A program made the translations under genes and the position numbers. Shown here one piece after another: positions 25,684 to 35,236 of a stretch of 64,000 bases of DNA; position 1 is the stretch's first letter, and each line of letters starts with the position of its first letter. This DNA is from Afipia massiliensis (lineage in GTDB: Bacteria > Pseudomonadota > Alphaproteobacteria > Rhizobiales > Xanthobacteraceae), in the NCBI RefSeq assembly GCF_014203115.1, contig NZ_JACHIJ010000003.1, forward strand, positions 496,001 to 560,000, written 5' to 3'. The notes under the pieces were generated by a model. That model worked only from the letters and a program-made list of their open reading frames with translations, was not told the origin of the DNA and ran no database searches.

Positions 25684-26022
25684 TTATTGGTCGCTGACGA
25701 TGGAACCGGGCGGAAGTTCCCCAACAAGTTCAGGAAGTCCGAACCGCCGCCGCGCCATCCCGCATTCCGGATCGCCCGGCATGCAGGTGCGGCAGACCTC
25801 GGGCCGCACGTCATAAATTCCACATGCGGTCGCGACGCCGACCTTGCCGGTGAGCGCGGTACAGCGGTCGCCGTCGCAGCGCATGCCGGACAGCCGGTCG
25901 TTGACAAATTTTTCGGGAATGAGATCGAGCGCGTCGTCGTCTTCCACCGTGAAGCGCGGCCAGTTGCTCGAATAAGAGCAGCAAGCGCCGCAGCTTTGGC
26001 AGGGATTGTCGGTTGCGGTCAT
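25684..26022 (-). CDS. YkgJ-family cysteine cluster protein
   Basis: This 112-residue protein carries the CxxCxxCC motif in NPCQSCGACCSY (Cys8, 11, 14, 15), then further cysteines in MRCDGDRC, ACGIYDVRPEVCRTC and PECGM. This is the YkgJ/UPF0153-type zinc- or iron-binding cysteine cluster. The biochemical role is unsettled. It starts 4 bases after the stop of the WYL regulator gene, so the two form an operon. Confidence 0.88.
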   Translation of the reverse strand: MTATDNPCQSCGACCSYSSNWPRFTVEDDDALDLIPEKFVNDRLSGMRCDGDRCTALTGKVGVATACGIYDVRPEVCRTCMPGDPECGMARRRFGLPELVGELPPGSIVSDQ

Positions 26023-26026
26023 GACA

Positions 26027-26725
26027 TCAGCGCTCGCGCACGTTGTTGAGCGAAAAGCTCTGCATCCACTTCGCCCGTAACGCGGCCCGCCGCTCGGGAT
26101 ATTTTTCGTCGAGAAACTCGGCGTCGGTCATGCGATCGATCCGGAAGCTGCGAAAATCCTGTCGCAGCTCGCACCAGGCCGCCAGCAACCGGACGGTTTC
26201 GAGATAGCCGACCGCGATCGGCCAGACCGTGCGCTTGCTGTCGCGGCCCTGCTCGTCGCGGTAGTGCAGCAGGATTTTCTTGCTGGCATAGATATGCGCG
26301 CGCAATTGCGTCATATCGATGCTCTCCGGCGGCAGGTCCCATTTCGGCGGCGTCCCACTGGCGGGTTCGAGCGCCAGCGGCTGCAACCGTTCCGGGACGG
26401 TGTCGACGATCTTGGCGATCAGGTCCTGCGCCGCCTTCGCCAGCACCGGATCGGCCCGGCCTGCGACCCACTGCGCGCCCAGAACCGCCGCCTCGATCTC
26501 GTCCGGCGTCAGCATCAGCGGCGGCATGTCGAAGCCTTTTTCCAGCACATAGCCGGTGCCGGCCTCGCCCCGGATCGGGACGCGCTGGCCGATCAGGGTA
26601 GCGATGTCGCGGTAAATCGTGCGCTTGGAGGTTTCCAGTTCCCTGGCGATGGCCTCGGCGGTCAGCGGCTTGCGGGTGCGCCGGAGCACCTGGATGATCT
26701 GGAACAGCCGGTCGGCGCGCCTCAT
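26027..26725 (-). CDS. YafY-type HTH/WYL transcriptional regulator
   Basis: This 232-residue protein has an N-terminal DeoR-like winged helix (RLFQIIQVLRRTRKPLTAEA, recognition part ETSKRTIYRDIATLI) and a C-terminal WYL domain with IDMTQLRAHIYASKKI and LLAAWCELRQDFRSFRIDRM. WYL domains bind ligands or nucleic acid and control stress or metabolism genes. It is divergent from the GST-like gene at 26829, with a 103-base shared region, and precedes ykgJ. Confidence 0.9.
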   Translation of the reverse strand: MRRADRLFQIIQVLRRTRKPLTAEAIARELETSKRTIYRDIATLIGQRVPIRGEAGTGYVLEKGFDMPPLMLTPDEIEAAVLGAQWVAGRADPVLAKAAQDLIAKIVDTVPERLQPLALEPASGTPPKWDLPPESIDMTQLRAHIYASKKILLHYRDEQGRDSKRTVWPIAVGYLETVRLLAAWCELRQDFRSFRIDRMTDAEFLDEKYPERRAALRAKWMQSFSLNNVRER

Positions 26726-26828
26726 TCGCGGTCTCTTAGCCTTGGCCAGGGGCCGGTTTGCTGACAGTATGGTGGCAGCAGGGGGTATCTACAAACACGC
26801 ATCTTTTCAACGCGCAAAGGATGCCCCC

Positions 26829-27560
26829 ATGATCACCCTGTACGGCTTTGGCCCCGGCTTCGGCCTCCCTGAAATCAGCGCCTACGTCACCAAGACCGAG
26901 GTCCAGCTCAAGATGGCGGGCCTCGCTTATGTCAAGCAGCAGGCGATGCCGGACCATTCGCCGAAGGGGCAGTTGCCTTATATCGACGACGGCGACGCGC
27001 AGGTGGCCGATTCCACCTTCATCCGCCTGCATCTCGAAAAGACTTATGGCTTCGATTTCGACGCGGTGCTCGACGAGCGCCAGCGGGCGGAAGCCTGGGC
27101 GATCGAGCGGATGATCGAAAATCATTTCAACTGGGCGTCAGGTTATGCGCGCTGGTTGATCCCTGAGAATTTCGCGAAGGGACCGGCGCATTTCTTCGAC
27201 GGAGCGCCCGAGAACATTCGCGATGCACTGCGCGAAGATGTGCGCGGCCGGGTCGCGGACACCATGCGGATCGCGGGGCTGGCTCGCCATACGCCGGAGG
27301 AAATCACCGAGCTTGGCGTGCGCTCGCTGTCCGCGTTGTCGATGCTGCTCGGCTGGAAGCCTTACCTGATGGGCGAACGTCCCAGCGGCGTGGACGCGAC
27401 CGCTTTCGCCGCGCTGGCCGGCCTGCTGACACCGTTCTTCGATTCCCCGCTGCGTCAGCACGCGCTGGAGTTCTCCAATCTCGTCGCTTACGTCGATCGC
27501 ATGATGGCGCGGTACTATCCGGAGCATGCGTGGCAGCGCGTGGAAGCAGTGGCGGCCTGA
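26829..27560 (+). CDS. Glutathione S-transferase-like protein
   Basis: This 243-residue protein has an N-terminal thioredoxin-like half (MITLYGFGPGFGLPEISAYV, SPKGQLPYIDDGDAQVADST) and a C-terminal helical half (MLLGWKPYLMGERPSGVDAT). The second half contains the N-capping Ser/Asp motif, and HALEFSNLVAYVDRMMARYY is near the end. The pattern resembles the metaxin/FAXC-like GST group rather than classical detoxifying GSTs. Function is uncertain. It is divergent from the WYL regulator, which may control it. Confidence 0.85.
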   Translation: MITLYGFGPGFGLPEISAYVTKTEVQLKMAGLAYVKQQAMPDHSPKGQLPYIDDGDAQVADSTFIRLHLEKTYGFDFDAVLDERQRAEAWAIERMIENHFNWASGYARWLIPENFAKGPAHFFDGAPENIRDALREDVRGRVADTMRIAGLARHTPEEITELGVRSLSALSMLLGWKPYLMGERPSGVDATAFAALAGLLTPFFDSPLRQHALEFSNLVAYVDRMMARYYPEHAWQRVEAVAA

Positions 27561-27572
27561 CGGAGCACTCGC

Positions 27573-27665
27573 CGTCAGTGCGAGGAGCGGAGCGACGAAG
27601 TAATCCAGTTCTCTTTGACATCGCCGCTTAAAGGTCTGGATTGCGTCGCTTCGCTCGCAATGACG
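27573..27665. repeat. Family-C palindromic repeat
   Basis: The outer arms CGTCAGTGCGAGGAGCGGAG and CGCTTCGCTCGCAATGACG enclose ...AATCCAG ... CTGGATTG.... It matches the copy at 55441-55516 and sits between convergent genes. Confidence 0.75.
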
Positions 27666-27669
27666 AGTT

Positions 27670-28293
27670 TCAGGTCGTCGTCCGCAATTTCAACAGCGCC
27701 ACCTCCGCCTCAAGCTCGGCGATGCGCTCATCCCGGGCAGCGATGGCCGTCGCGACATCGGCGGCATCGAACTTCATAGGAATGTGCTGCGGGCAGTTGC
27801 TGTCCCATGCTGTGATCTTGAACAGGATCGCCTGTTCAGGCTTGGCCTTGTAATCCTTCGGCATCAGCGAGGTCGTCAACGCCGCATCGTCCTCGACCAC
27901 GCGCGCCTCGCCCCAGATCTTGATCCGGCGGCGATTGACATAGTCGATCAGGAAAATATACGCCTTCGGGTTCTCGCTGAGATTGCCCTGCGTGATATAT
28001 TGCCGGTTGCCGCGATAATCCGCGAAGGCCAGCGTGGTCTTGTCGAGAATTTTGATGAAGCCCGGCGGGCCGCCGCGATGCTGGATGTAGGGCTGACCGT
28101 CGGCGTTCGCCGTCGCCAGGAAGAAGCTGGTCTGCTCGCCGATAAAGGCGGCGAGGGACGGGTCGATCTCGGTGCGAAAACCGCCGCCGTCTTCCATATG
28201 CGCGTAGCCACCGCGCGAGCCCTTGCGGGCCTGAATGGCCTTCACGGCCGGTGTAAAAGCGACGTCGCTGGAAAAAGTGGCGGCGTTTGTCAT
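27670..28293 (-). CDS. Pyridoxamine 5'-phosphate oxidase family protein
   Basis: This 207-residue flavin-binding split-barrel protein has FFLATANADGQPYIQHRGGP (near residue 55), TTLAFADYRGNRQYITQGNL and KAYIFLIDYVNRRRIKIWGE. It has an extended C-terminus with CPQHIPMKFDAADVATAIAA, including a short coiled-coil-like tail ELEAEVALLKL. It belongs to the FMN/F420/heme-binding PPOX-like fold; the substrate is unknown. It is divergent from the LysR gene at 28397, so it is a likely LysR target. Confidence 0.88.
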   Translation of the reverse strand: MTNAATFSSDVAFTPAVKAIQARKGSRGGYAHMEDGGGFRTEIDPSLAAFIGEQTSFFLATANADGQPYIQHRGGPPGFIKILDKTTLAFADYRGNRQYITQGNLSENPKAYIFLIDYVNRRRIKIWGEARVVEDDAALTTSLMPKDYKAKPEQAILFKITAWDSNCPQHIPMKFDAADVATAIAARDERIAELEAEVALLKLRTTT

Positions 28294-28396
28294 GGCGGAC
28301 CTCCGGGTCGGCAGGATAGTCCAAATCTAGTCAGTAGCGGTGCTTGTATAATCACCGGCGTTGACAGTTGATCATTGCAGGATATGAAATAATGCT

Positions 28397-29296
28397 ATGG
28401 ACCGTATCGACGCCATGCGCGCCTTTGTTTCCGTGGCTGATCTCGAGGGATTCGCGCCAGCCGCCCGCAAACTCGGCCTGTCGGCCTCGGCCGTCACGCG
28501 GCTGATCGCCAGTCTTGAAAATCATCTCGGCGCGCGGCTGCTTCAGCGCACCACGCGATCGGTGACACTGACCGATGTCGGTGCGCGCTATCTCGAACGG
28601 GCGCGGCGGATTCTCGGCGACGTCGAGGAAGCCGAAGCATCGGCACAGGCCGAACGCACCCAGCCATCGGGCAGGCTCATAGTCTCCGCACCGCTGATGT
28701 TCGGGCGGCTGCATGTCGGCCCGATCATGTCGGCCTATCTGAAGAAATATCCGGACGTCAGCGCCGAACTCCGCCTGTCGGACCGGATGGTCAATCTGGT
28801 GGACGAAGGCGTCGATCTTGCGGTGCGCATCGGGCATCTGGCGGATTCCAGCGTGGTCGCGCGCGCCGTGGGCGATATGCGGCGGATCGTGGTAGCTTCG
28901 CCGCGTTATCTTAAAGTTCACGGTGTGCCGTCAAAGCCGTCCGAACTGGCCCAACACGAGGTCATTCAATTCTCCGGCGCGACGTCCCTGTCCGAGTGGC
29001 GCTTCACCGAGAATGGCCGCGAGTTTCGCGTGCCGAACACGTCGCGCTTCGCCACCAACAGCACCGATGCGGCGGTGCTTCACGCCGAGCAGGGCGGTGG
29101 GTTGATCAGCGTGCTTGCCTATCAGGTGGCGGAGTCGCTCAAGGCCGGACGGCTGAAGATCGTGCTGGCGAAGTATGAACTGCCGCCGATGCCGATCCAT
29201 CTGGTGTATCCGACCTCGCGCTTGTTATCGGCGAAGGTCAGGGCCTTCGCCGATCTCGTGATTGCGCAGGCGAACTGGCGGTTCGGGACGGCGTAG
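28397..29296 (+). CDS. LysR-family transcriptional regulator
   Basis: This 299-residue LTTR has the N-terminal winged helix AMRAFVSVADLEGFAPAARK with LSASAVTRLIASLENHLGAR, and the periplasmic-binding-like effector domain starting near residue 90 (LIVSAPLMFGRLHVGPIMSA). The CrgA/YafC-like branch (LQRTTRSVTLTDVGARYLER) typically regulates a divergent neighbour. Here that is the PPOX-like gene, across a 103-base gap. Confidence 0.93.
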   Translation: MDRIDAMRAFVSVADLEGFAPAARKLGLSASAVTRLIASLENHLGARLLQRTTRSVTLTDVGARYLERARRILGDVEEAEASAQAERTQPSGRLIVSAPLMFGRLHVGPIMSAYLKKYPDVSAELRLSDRMVNLVDEGVDLAVRIGHLADSSVVARAVGDMRRIVVASPRYLKVHGVPSKPSELAQHEVIQFSGATSLSEWRFTENGREFRVPNTSRFATNSTDAAVLHAEQGGGLISVLAYQVAESLKAGRLKIVLAKYELPPMPIHLVYPTSRLLSAKVRAFADLVIAQANWRFGTA

Positions 29297-29308
29297 CCGC
29301 GACCGGCA

Positions 29309-29737
29309 TCAGGATTTCCGGCTTGGGATCTTGAACGTCGCATTGGCCCGCGCGCAGGGTTCCCCATCGGCCGTGACGAAGCACTGCGCGAAGCAGATCG
29401 AGCCGCCGATTTTCACGAAGTCGGTTTCGAACGCGAGCCACTGGCCGATATTCGCGGAGCCGAGATAATCGACTGAAAGATTGATGGTGACAATGCCCGA
29501 GAGGCCGCCCTTGACGCCGCAACTCAATCCCATGGCGTTGTCGGCCAGCGCAGCGATCAGCCCGCCATGAATCAACCCGCGCGAATTGGTGTGTGCCTCG
29601 GCGAGCCGCAGTCCGAGAATGTAGGCATCCGGCGTCGCTTTGAAATAGATCGGCTCCCAGGGCTCGGTGAGCGGGCTGCGCCGCGGGTGGCGCGCGAAGC
29701 CTTCGGGGACGTCGGCGAAAGAATCGGTCATCGTCAT
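29309..29737 (-). CDS. PaaI-family hotdog-fold thioesterase
   Basis: This 142-residue hotdog protein has the active-site stretch NSRGLIHGGLIAALADNAMG (Asp near 76) and GLSGIVTINLSVDYLGSANI, typical of PaaI/YbdB acyl-CoA thioesterases. It would release free acids from aryl- or acyl-CoA. The start MTMTDSFADV at 29737 has a second ATG two codons in. It converges on the LysR gene. Confidence 0.88.
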   Translation of the reverse strand: MTMTDSFADVPEGFARHPRRSPLTEPWEPIYFKATPDAYILGLRLAEAHTNSRGLIHGGLIAALADNAMGLSCGVKGGLSGIVTINLSVDYLGSANIGQWLAFETDFVKIGGSICFAQCFVTADGEPCARANATFKIPSRKS

Positions 29738-29769
29738 TGTTGTCTTTCAAATGATACGTCGCGTGTTGT

Positions 29770-29787
29770 GTGCTCATAATAGAGCAC
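29770..29787. promoter_or_regulatory. 18-bp palindrome upstream of the thioesterase gene
   Basis: GTGCTC-ATAATA-GAGCAC is a perfect inverted repeat 32 bases upstream of the thioesterase ATG, in the gap downstream of pobA. No T-run follows on either strand, so an operator is more likely than a terminator. Confidence 0.35.
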
Positions 29788-29863
29788 GCAGTAACAGCGA
29801 TCATTCGAAATCAAGTTTGAAACGTGATGTCGACGGACGTTTGAAACAACGGCCGTGCGTGGT

Positions 29864-31039
<1,176 letters not shown>

Positions 31040-31083
31040 TCACTCCCGGCCTTGCGAATAGGGTTTTGCCCGTCGCTGAAAAT

Positions 31084-31100
31084 TGATTATACCAGATAAC
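31084..31100 (-). promoter_or_regulatory. Candidate MarR operator / promoter element upstream of pobA
   Basis: Read on the minus strand it is GTTATCTGGTATAATCA, 50 bases upstream of pobA. It shares TTATCnnGTATAATCA with a site upstream of marR at 36378-36394. It includes a TATAAT-like -10 but no good -35, which fits regulated expression. Confidence 0.45.
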
Positions 31101-31169
31101 AATATACGAAAAGGCTGTCGATCATGGGCCGAAAGCTGCCCGCAACCGCGGTTCGCTGATGGTCCGGTT

Positions 31170-31221
31170 CAATGCCTGCGTGTCTTAACTGTCATACCAA
31201 TGGCAGGGGCGGCAGGCATTG
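31170..31221. promoter_or_regulatory. Long stem-loop upstream of the ABC binding-protein gene
   Basis: Perfect 10-base arms CAATGCCTGC (31170-31179) and GCAGGCATTG (31212-31221) enclose a 32-base loop in the 314-base pobA/binding-protein gap. It may be a leader RNA structure or a protein site. The rest of the gap holds the site at 31084 and the ribosome site before 31348. Confidence 0.3.
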
Positions 31222-31347
31222 CAAATGGCCGGCAACTTCTATCTGAATGACGGCAATTCCGGCCGCGATGTTGCACCGCAAAGAATGCTGTGCCGCGTTT
31301 GCCGGTCACTGAATGAAACTTGAAAAGAGTATTTGAGGGAGGACTTG

Positions 31348-32502
31348 ATGACAAAGCTAACCTGGACCGCCGTGGTATTGGCGGCTTCCGTGTCGCTGCC
31401 GGGTGCCGTGACCTTTGCCGCTGCGCAGGACATCACCATCGGCGTCAGCATCAGCACCACCGGCCCCGCGGCTGCGCTCGGCATTCCTGAGAAGAATGCG
31501 CTCGAGTTCGTGCCGACTGAGATCGGCGGCGCCAAGATCAAGACCATTGTTCTGGATGACGCCGGCGATCCGACCGCCGCCACCACCAATGCGCGCCGGT
31601 TCGTGACCGAATCCAACGCCGACATCATCATCGGCTCGTCGACCACACCGCCATCGATTGCGATCTCGACCGTCGCCAACGAAGTCGGCGTGGTGCAGTT
31701 CAGCCTCGCGCCGATTCCGATCACCCCGGCCCGCGAGAAGTGGACCGCGGTGTTGCCGCAGCCGGTTCCGATCATGGGCAAGGTGCTCTACGAGCACATG
31801 AAGAAGAACAACATCAAGACCGTCGGCTATATCGGCTTCTCAGATTCCTACGGCGATCTGTGGCTGAACGATCTGAAGACGCAGACCGGCGCCATGGGCG
31901 GCATCACGGTCGTGGCCGAAGAACGTTACGCGCGACCCGACACCTCGGTGGCGGGTCAGGTGCTGAAGCTGGTCGCGGCCAATCCCGACGCCATCCTGAT
32001 CGGCGCATCGGGCACCGGCGCGGCGCTGCCGCAGTCGGCGCTGCGCGAGCGCGGCTACAAGGGCCTGATCTACCAGACCCACGGTGCGGCGGCGATGGAC
32101 TTCATCCGCATCGCCGGTCCGTCGGCGGAAGGCGTCATCATGGCCGCTGGTCCGGTGATGGCTCCAGAAGGCCAGGACGACAGCGCGCTGACCAAGAAGC
32201 CGGGCATGGCGCTGAACACCGCCTATGAGAAGAAGTACGGCGCCAACACCCGCAGCCAGTTTGCGGGCCACATGTTCGATGCCTTCGAAGTCATGAAGCG
32301 CGTCGTGCCGGTCGCCCTCAAGAAAGCGAAACCCGGCACGCCGGAATTCCGCGAGGCGCTCCGTGAGGCCTTGCTGTCCGAGAAGGAAATCGCGGCCAGC
32401 CAGGGCGTCTATAACTTCACCGACAAGAACCGTTTCGGCACCGATGATCGCTCGCGCATTATCCTGACCGTGAAGAACGGCAAGTATGAAGTCGTGAAGT
32501 AA
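31348..32502 (+). CDS. ABC transporter substrate-binding protein (Leu/Ile/Val-binding fold)
   Basis: This 384-residue periplasmic protein has a signal peptide ending VTFAAA near residue 26 and then QDITIGVSISTTGPAAALGI. The type-I fold motifs are TIVLDDAGDPTAATTNARRF and VGYIGFSDSYGDLWLNDLKT. Ligand-binding residues cannot be read by eye, but the pobA neighbour suggests an aromatic acid. The start MTKLTWTAVV follows a GAGGGAGGA site. It converges on the permease/ATPase genes of the same transporter, separated by a terminator and a palindromic repeat. Confidence 0.92.
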   Translation: MTKLTWTAVVLAASVSLPGAVTFAAAQDITIGVSISTTGPAAALGIPEKNALEFVPTEIGGAKIKTIVLDDAGDPTAATTNARRFVTESNADIIIGSSTTPPSIAISTVANEVGVVQFSLAPIPITPAREKWTAVLPQPVPIMGKVLYEHMKKNNIKTVGYIGFSDSYGDLWLNDLKTQTGAMGGITVVAEERYARPDTSVAGQVLKLVAANPDAILIGASGTGAALPQSALRERGYKGLIYQTHGAAAMDFIRIAGPSAEGVIMAAGPVMAPEGQDDSALTKKPGMALNTAYEKKYGANTRSQFAGHMFDAFEVMKRVVPVALKKAKPGTPEFREALREALLSEKEIAASQGVYNFTDKNRFGTDDRSRIILTVKNGKYEVVK

Positions 32503-32525
32503 CGGGACGAACGTTCGTTCTGACG

Positions 32526-32553
32526 AATGCCCGGCCTCGTGCCGGGCATTTTC
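32526..32553 (+). terminator. Terminator of the binding-protein gene
   Basis: AATGCCCGGC, loop CTCGT, GCCGGGCATT followed by TTCG, 24 bases after the stop codon: a strong stem with a modest T-run. Confidence 0.75.
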
Positions 32554-32583
32554 GTGTGTGCATCAGTCTGTAACACATACGAT

Positions 32584-32699
32584 GTCGTCCCCGCGAAAGC
32601 GGGGACCCATACTCCCTATCGTCAAATTTCATGCGTAACGTCTGACATCTGCTTTCAGACAGCGCGGTAGGTCTGGGTCCCCGCTTTCGCGGGGACGAC
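32584..32699. repeat. Family-A palindromic repeat
   Basis: Near-perfect terminal inverted repeats GTCGTCCCCGCGAAAGCGGG ... CCCGCTTTCGCGGGGACGAC are separated by about 65 bases of unique DNA. Each arm is itself a hairpin. It lies between convergent transporter genes; other copies are at 37013, 52780 and 59496. Confidence 0.85.
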
Positions 32700-32732
32700 G
32701 CACGTTGATAAGAGCAAACTTGGCGCTACTAC

Positions 32733-33464
32733 TCAGTGCCTGCTCTGTTCGTCGTGCTGGAATCCGAGATAGCTTGCAACCACGCGCTGGTCGCCGCTGA
32801 TCTCCTTCGCCGAGCCGCTCATGATGAACTCGCCAAGCTCCATGACATAGGCGCGGTCGGCGATTTCAAGCGCAGCGCGGGCGTTCTGCTCCACCAGCAG
32901 CACCGAGACACCGGCCTGACGCAACTCGCCGATGGTGCGGAAAATATCCGCCACGATCAGCGGCGCGAGGCCGAGCGACGGCTCGTCCAGCATCAACAGC
33001 CGCGGCTGGCTCATCAGGGCGCGGCCCATCGCCAGCATCTGCTGTTCGCCGCCGGAGAGCGTGCCGGCAAGCTGGGTACGACGCTCTTTCAGCCGAGGGA
33101 ACAGCGTGTAGACGCGCTCCTGCTCACGGGCGGCAGTGGCGCGGGGCACGCGAAAACCGCCGAGCTGCAGGTTTTCCTCCACCGTCATGGTCCCGAACAG
33201 TTCGCGATGTTCGGGCACGATGCAGAGTCCGGCCGCGACGCGGTCCTCGATCTCGAAACGGGAAATCTGCTGGCCCGAGAAAACGACGCTGCCCCTGAGC
33301 GGCAGGATGCCCATGATGGCGTTGAGCAGGGTGGTCTTCCCCGCGCCGTTGGCGCCGACAATGGTGACGATCTCGTTGGCGTTGACGTCGAGGGTGGCGC
33401 CGCGCACAGCTTCGACCTTGCCGTAGGCGATGTGCGCGTTTTCGATCGCCAGCAGTTTCGTCAT
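32733..33464 (-). CDS. livF: ABC transporter ATP-binding protein, LivF type
   Basis: This 243-residue ATPase has Walker A IVGANGAGKTTLLNAIMG near residue 36, signature TLSGGEQQMLAMGRAL, Walker B LLMLDEPSLGLAPLIV and the LivF C-terminal block DRAYVMELGEFIMSGSAKEI. It energises the branched-chain-type importer encoded by the next two genes. Its ATG overlaps the stop of the fused permease/ATPase gene by 4 bases. Confidence 0.93.
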   Translation of the reverse strand: MTKLLAIENAHIAYGKVEAVRGATLDVNANEIVTIVGANGAGKTTLLNAIMGILPLRGSVVFSGQQISRFEIEDRVAAGLCIVPEHRELFGTMTVEENLQLGGFRVPRATAAREQERVYTLFPRLKERRTQLAGTLSGGEQQMLAMGRALMSQPRLLMLDEPSLGLAPLIVADIFRTIGELRQAGVSVLLVEQNARAALEIADRAYVMELGEFIMSGSAKEISGDQRVVASYLGFQHDEQSRH

Positions 33465-35236
33465 GACGCGGTCCCCAGATAGGCCTTGATCACGTCGGGG
33501 TTGGCGCGGATAGCTGCGGGCTTGCCTTCGGCGATCTTGGTGCCGAATTCCAGCACGACGATGCGGTCTGCGATGTCCATCACGAAGCCCATGTCGTGTT
33601 CGACCAGCAGGACCGACATGCCCTCAGCGCGCAACTGGCGCAGCAATGACGCCAATTTCTGCTTTTCCAAGTGGCGCAGTCCGGCTGCCGGCTCATCGAG
33701 CAGCAGCAGGATCGGATCGACGCAGAGCGCGCGGGCGATTTCCACGATGCGCTGCTGACCGAGCGACAAGCTTCCGGCGAGTTGATGCATCTGGTCGCCG
33801 AGACCGACGCGCTCGATCTGCTTTGCGGCCTCAGCGAGCAGGGCGGCTTCGTCCTTCCGGTCCAGCCGCAGCATGCTGGCTATCGCGCCGGCGTGGCCGC
33901 GCAGATGCGTGCCGATGGCGACATTCTCCAGCACACTCATGTCGGGCACGAGCTTGACGTGCTGGAAGGTGCGGGCGACGCCGAGTTTGGCGATGTCCTG
34001 CGGTGGAGCATTGTCGACGTTGTGGCCGAGGATGGAAATCGTTCCGCCGGATGAGCGCAGCACGCCGGTGATCAGATTGAACGTGGTGCTCTTGCCCGCG
34101 CCGTTCGGCCCGATCAGGGCGACGATCTCGCCCGCGTTGACATTGAAGGAGACATCGTTGACGGCGATGACACCGCCGAACTGTTTGCGCGCGGCCTGAA
34201 CGTCGAGCAGTGTTTCCGATGTGGCGATGGCCTTGCTGCGCGGCGGCAGGGGCTCCGCCGTCTGCGGACGGGGCAGCTTTCCGGAATTGAACTTCAGCAG
34301 GGCGGCGAGGCGCGGCCACATGCCGCCGGGCGCGACTTGAAGCAGCACCACCAGCAGGATGCCGAAAATCACGGTCTCGAGTTGCGCCGATCCGTGAAAC
34401 ACCACCGGCAGGAAGCTCTGCAGGAATTCCTTGAGCACGACGACCACGCCGGCGCCGAGCACCGCACCCCAGACGTAACCCGCGCCGCCGACCACGGCGA
34501 TGAACAGATATTCGATGCCGGCGTTCAGACCGAACGGTGTCGGGTTCACCGCGCGCTGGAAATGCGCGTAGAGCCAGCCGGACAGGCCGGCGAGCACGGC
34601 GGCATAGATGAAGACCAGCAGCTTGGCGCGCGCGGTCTGCACCCCGAACGCTTCTGCTGCGATATGACCACGGCGCAGCGCGCGGATCGCGCGCCCGGTG
34701 CGGGAATCAAGCAGGTTCATCGTCAGCAGGGCGCAGAGAATGACTGCGAACCAGATCGCGAAATAGATCTTGCCGGGATCGGTGAACTGCAGCGCGCCGA
34801 TCGACAGCGGCGGAATGCCCGAAATACCGTCGTTGCGTCCGACCAGTTCAAGCTTGCTGAACAGGTAGAACAGGCTGATGCCCCAGGCGATGGTGCCGAG
34901 CGGCAAGTAGTGGCCGGACAGACGCACCGTGATCAGGCCGAGGATGACGGCCGCGGCGCCGCTGACGATCAGCGACAGCGGCAATGTCAGCCACGGCGAC
35001 ACGCCGTAGGAGGTGGTGAGGATCGCGGTGGTGTAGGCGCCGAAGCCGCAGAACGCGGCCTGGCCGAACGAGGTGAGGCCGCCGACGCCGGTCAGCAGCA
35101 CGAGGCCCATCGCCACCAGAGCGGCCAGCCCGATATTGTCGAGCAGCACGATCCAGAACGGCGGCATGCCGGGAATGAACGGAAGACCCGCCATCACCAG
35201 CGCAAATACGATCATGCCCCATCGCTGTGCCATCAC
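33461..35236 (-). CDS. Fused LivM permease - LivG ATPase of a branched-chain-type ABC transporter
   Basis: This 591-residue protein has a LivM permease half (residues 1 to about 300, with [20 protein letters not shown] and [20 protein letters not shown]). A linker follows, then a LivG ATPase half with [20 protein letters not shown] near residue 374, signature [16 protein letters not shown], and [19 protein letters not shown]. In place of the usual LNxxE after the D-loop it has LRHLE. Fusion fixes the stoichiometry of permease and ATPase. No stop codon or frameshift separates the parts, so the fusion is genuine. Confidence 0.92.
   Translation of the reverse strand: MMAQRWGMIVFALVMAGLPFIPGMPPFWIVLLDNIGLAALVAMGLVLLTGVGGLTSFGQAAFCGFGAYTTAILTTSYGVSPWLTLPLSLIVSGAAAVILGLITVRLSGHYLPLGTIAWGISLFYLFSKLELVGRNDGISGIPPLSIGALQFTDPGKIYFAIWFAVILCALLTMNLLDSRTGRAIRALRRGHIAAEAFGVQTARAKLLVFIYAAVLAGLSGWLYAHFQRAVNPTPFGLNAGIEYLFIAVVGGAGYVWGAVLGAGVVVVLKEFLQSFLPVVFHGSAQLETVIFGILLVVLLQVAPGGMWPRLAALLKFNSGKLPRPQTAEPLPPRSKAIATSETLLDVQAARKQFGGVIAVNDVSFNVNAGEIVALIGPNGAGKSTTFNLITGVLRSSGGTISILGHNVDNAPPQDIAKLGVARTFQHVKLVPDMSVLENVAIGTHLRGHAGAIASMLRLDRKDEAALLAEAAKQIERVGLGDQMHQLAGSLSLGQQRIVEIARALCVDPILLLLDEPAAGLRHLEKQKLASLLRQLRAEGMSVLLVEHDMGFVMDIADRIVVLEFGTKIAEGKPAAIRANPDVIKAYLGTAS

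Noticed and set aside
25147-25697. Plus-strand frames of 96-169 residues across 25.1-25.7 kb
   Set aside because: Arg/Ala-rich shadow frames; they conflict with the better supported 134-residue gene and the 60-residue minus-strand gene.
28346-28355. GTATAATCAC upstream of the LysR gene, identical to part of the marR operator candidate
   Set aside because: The other half (TTATCnn) is absent, so it is most likely a chance match or a -10 element.
32507-32518. Perfect palindrome ACGAACGTTCGT after the stop of the binding-protein gene
   Set aside because: It lies directly after a stop codon and before a terminator, with no promoter nearby; palindromes of this size occur by chance.
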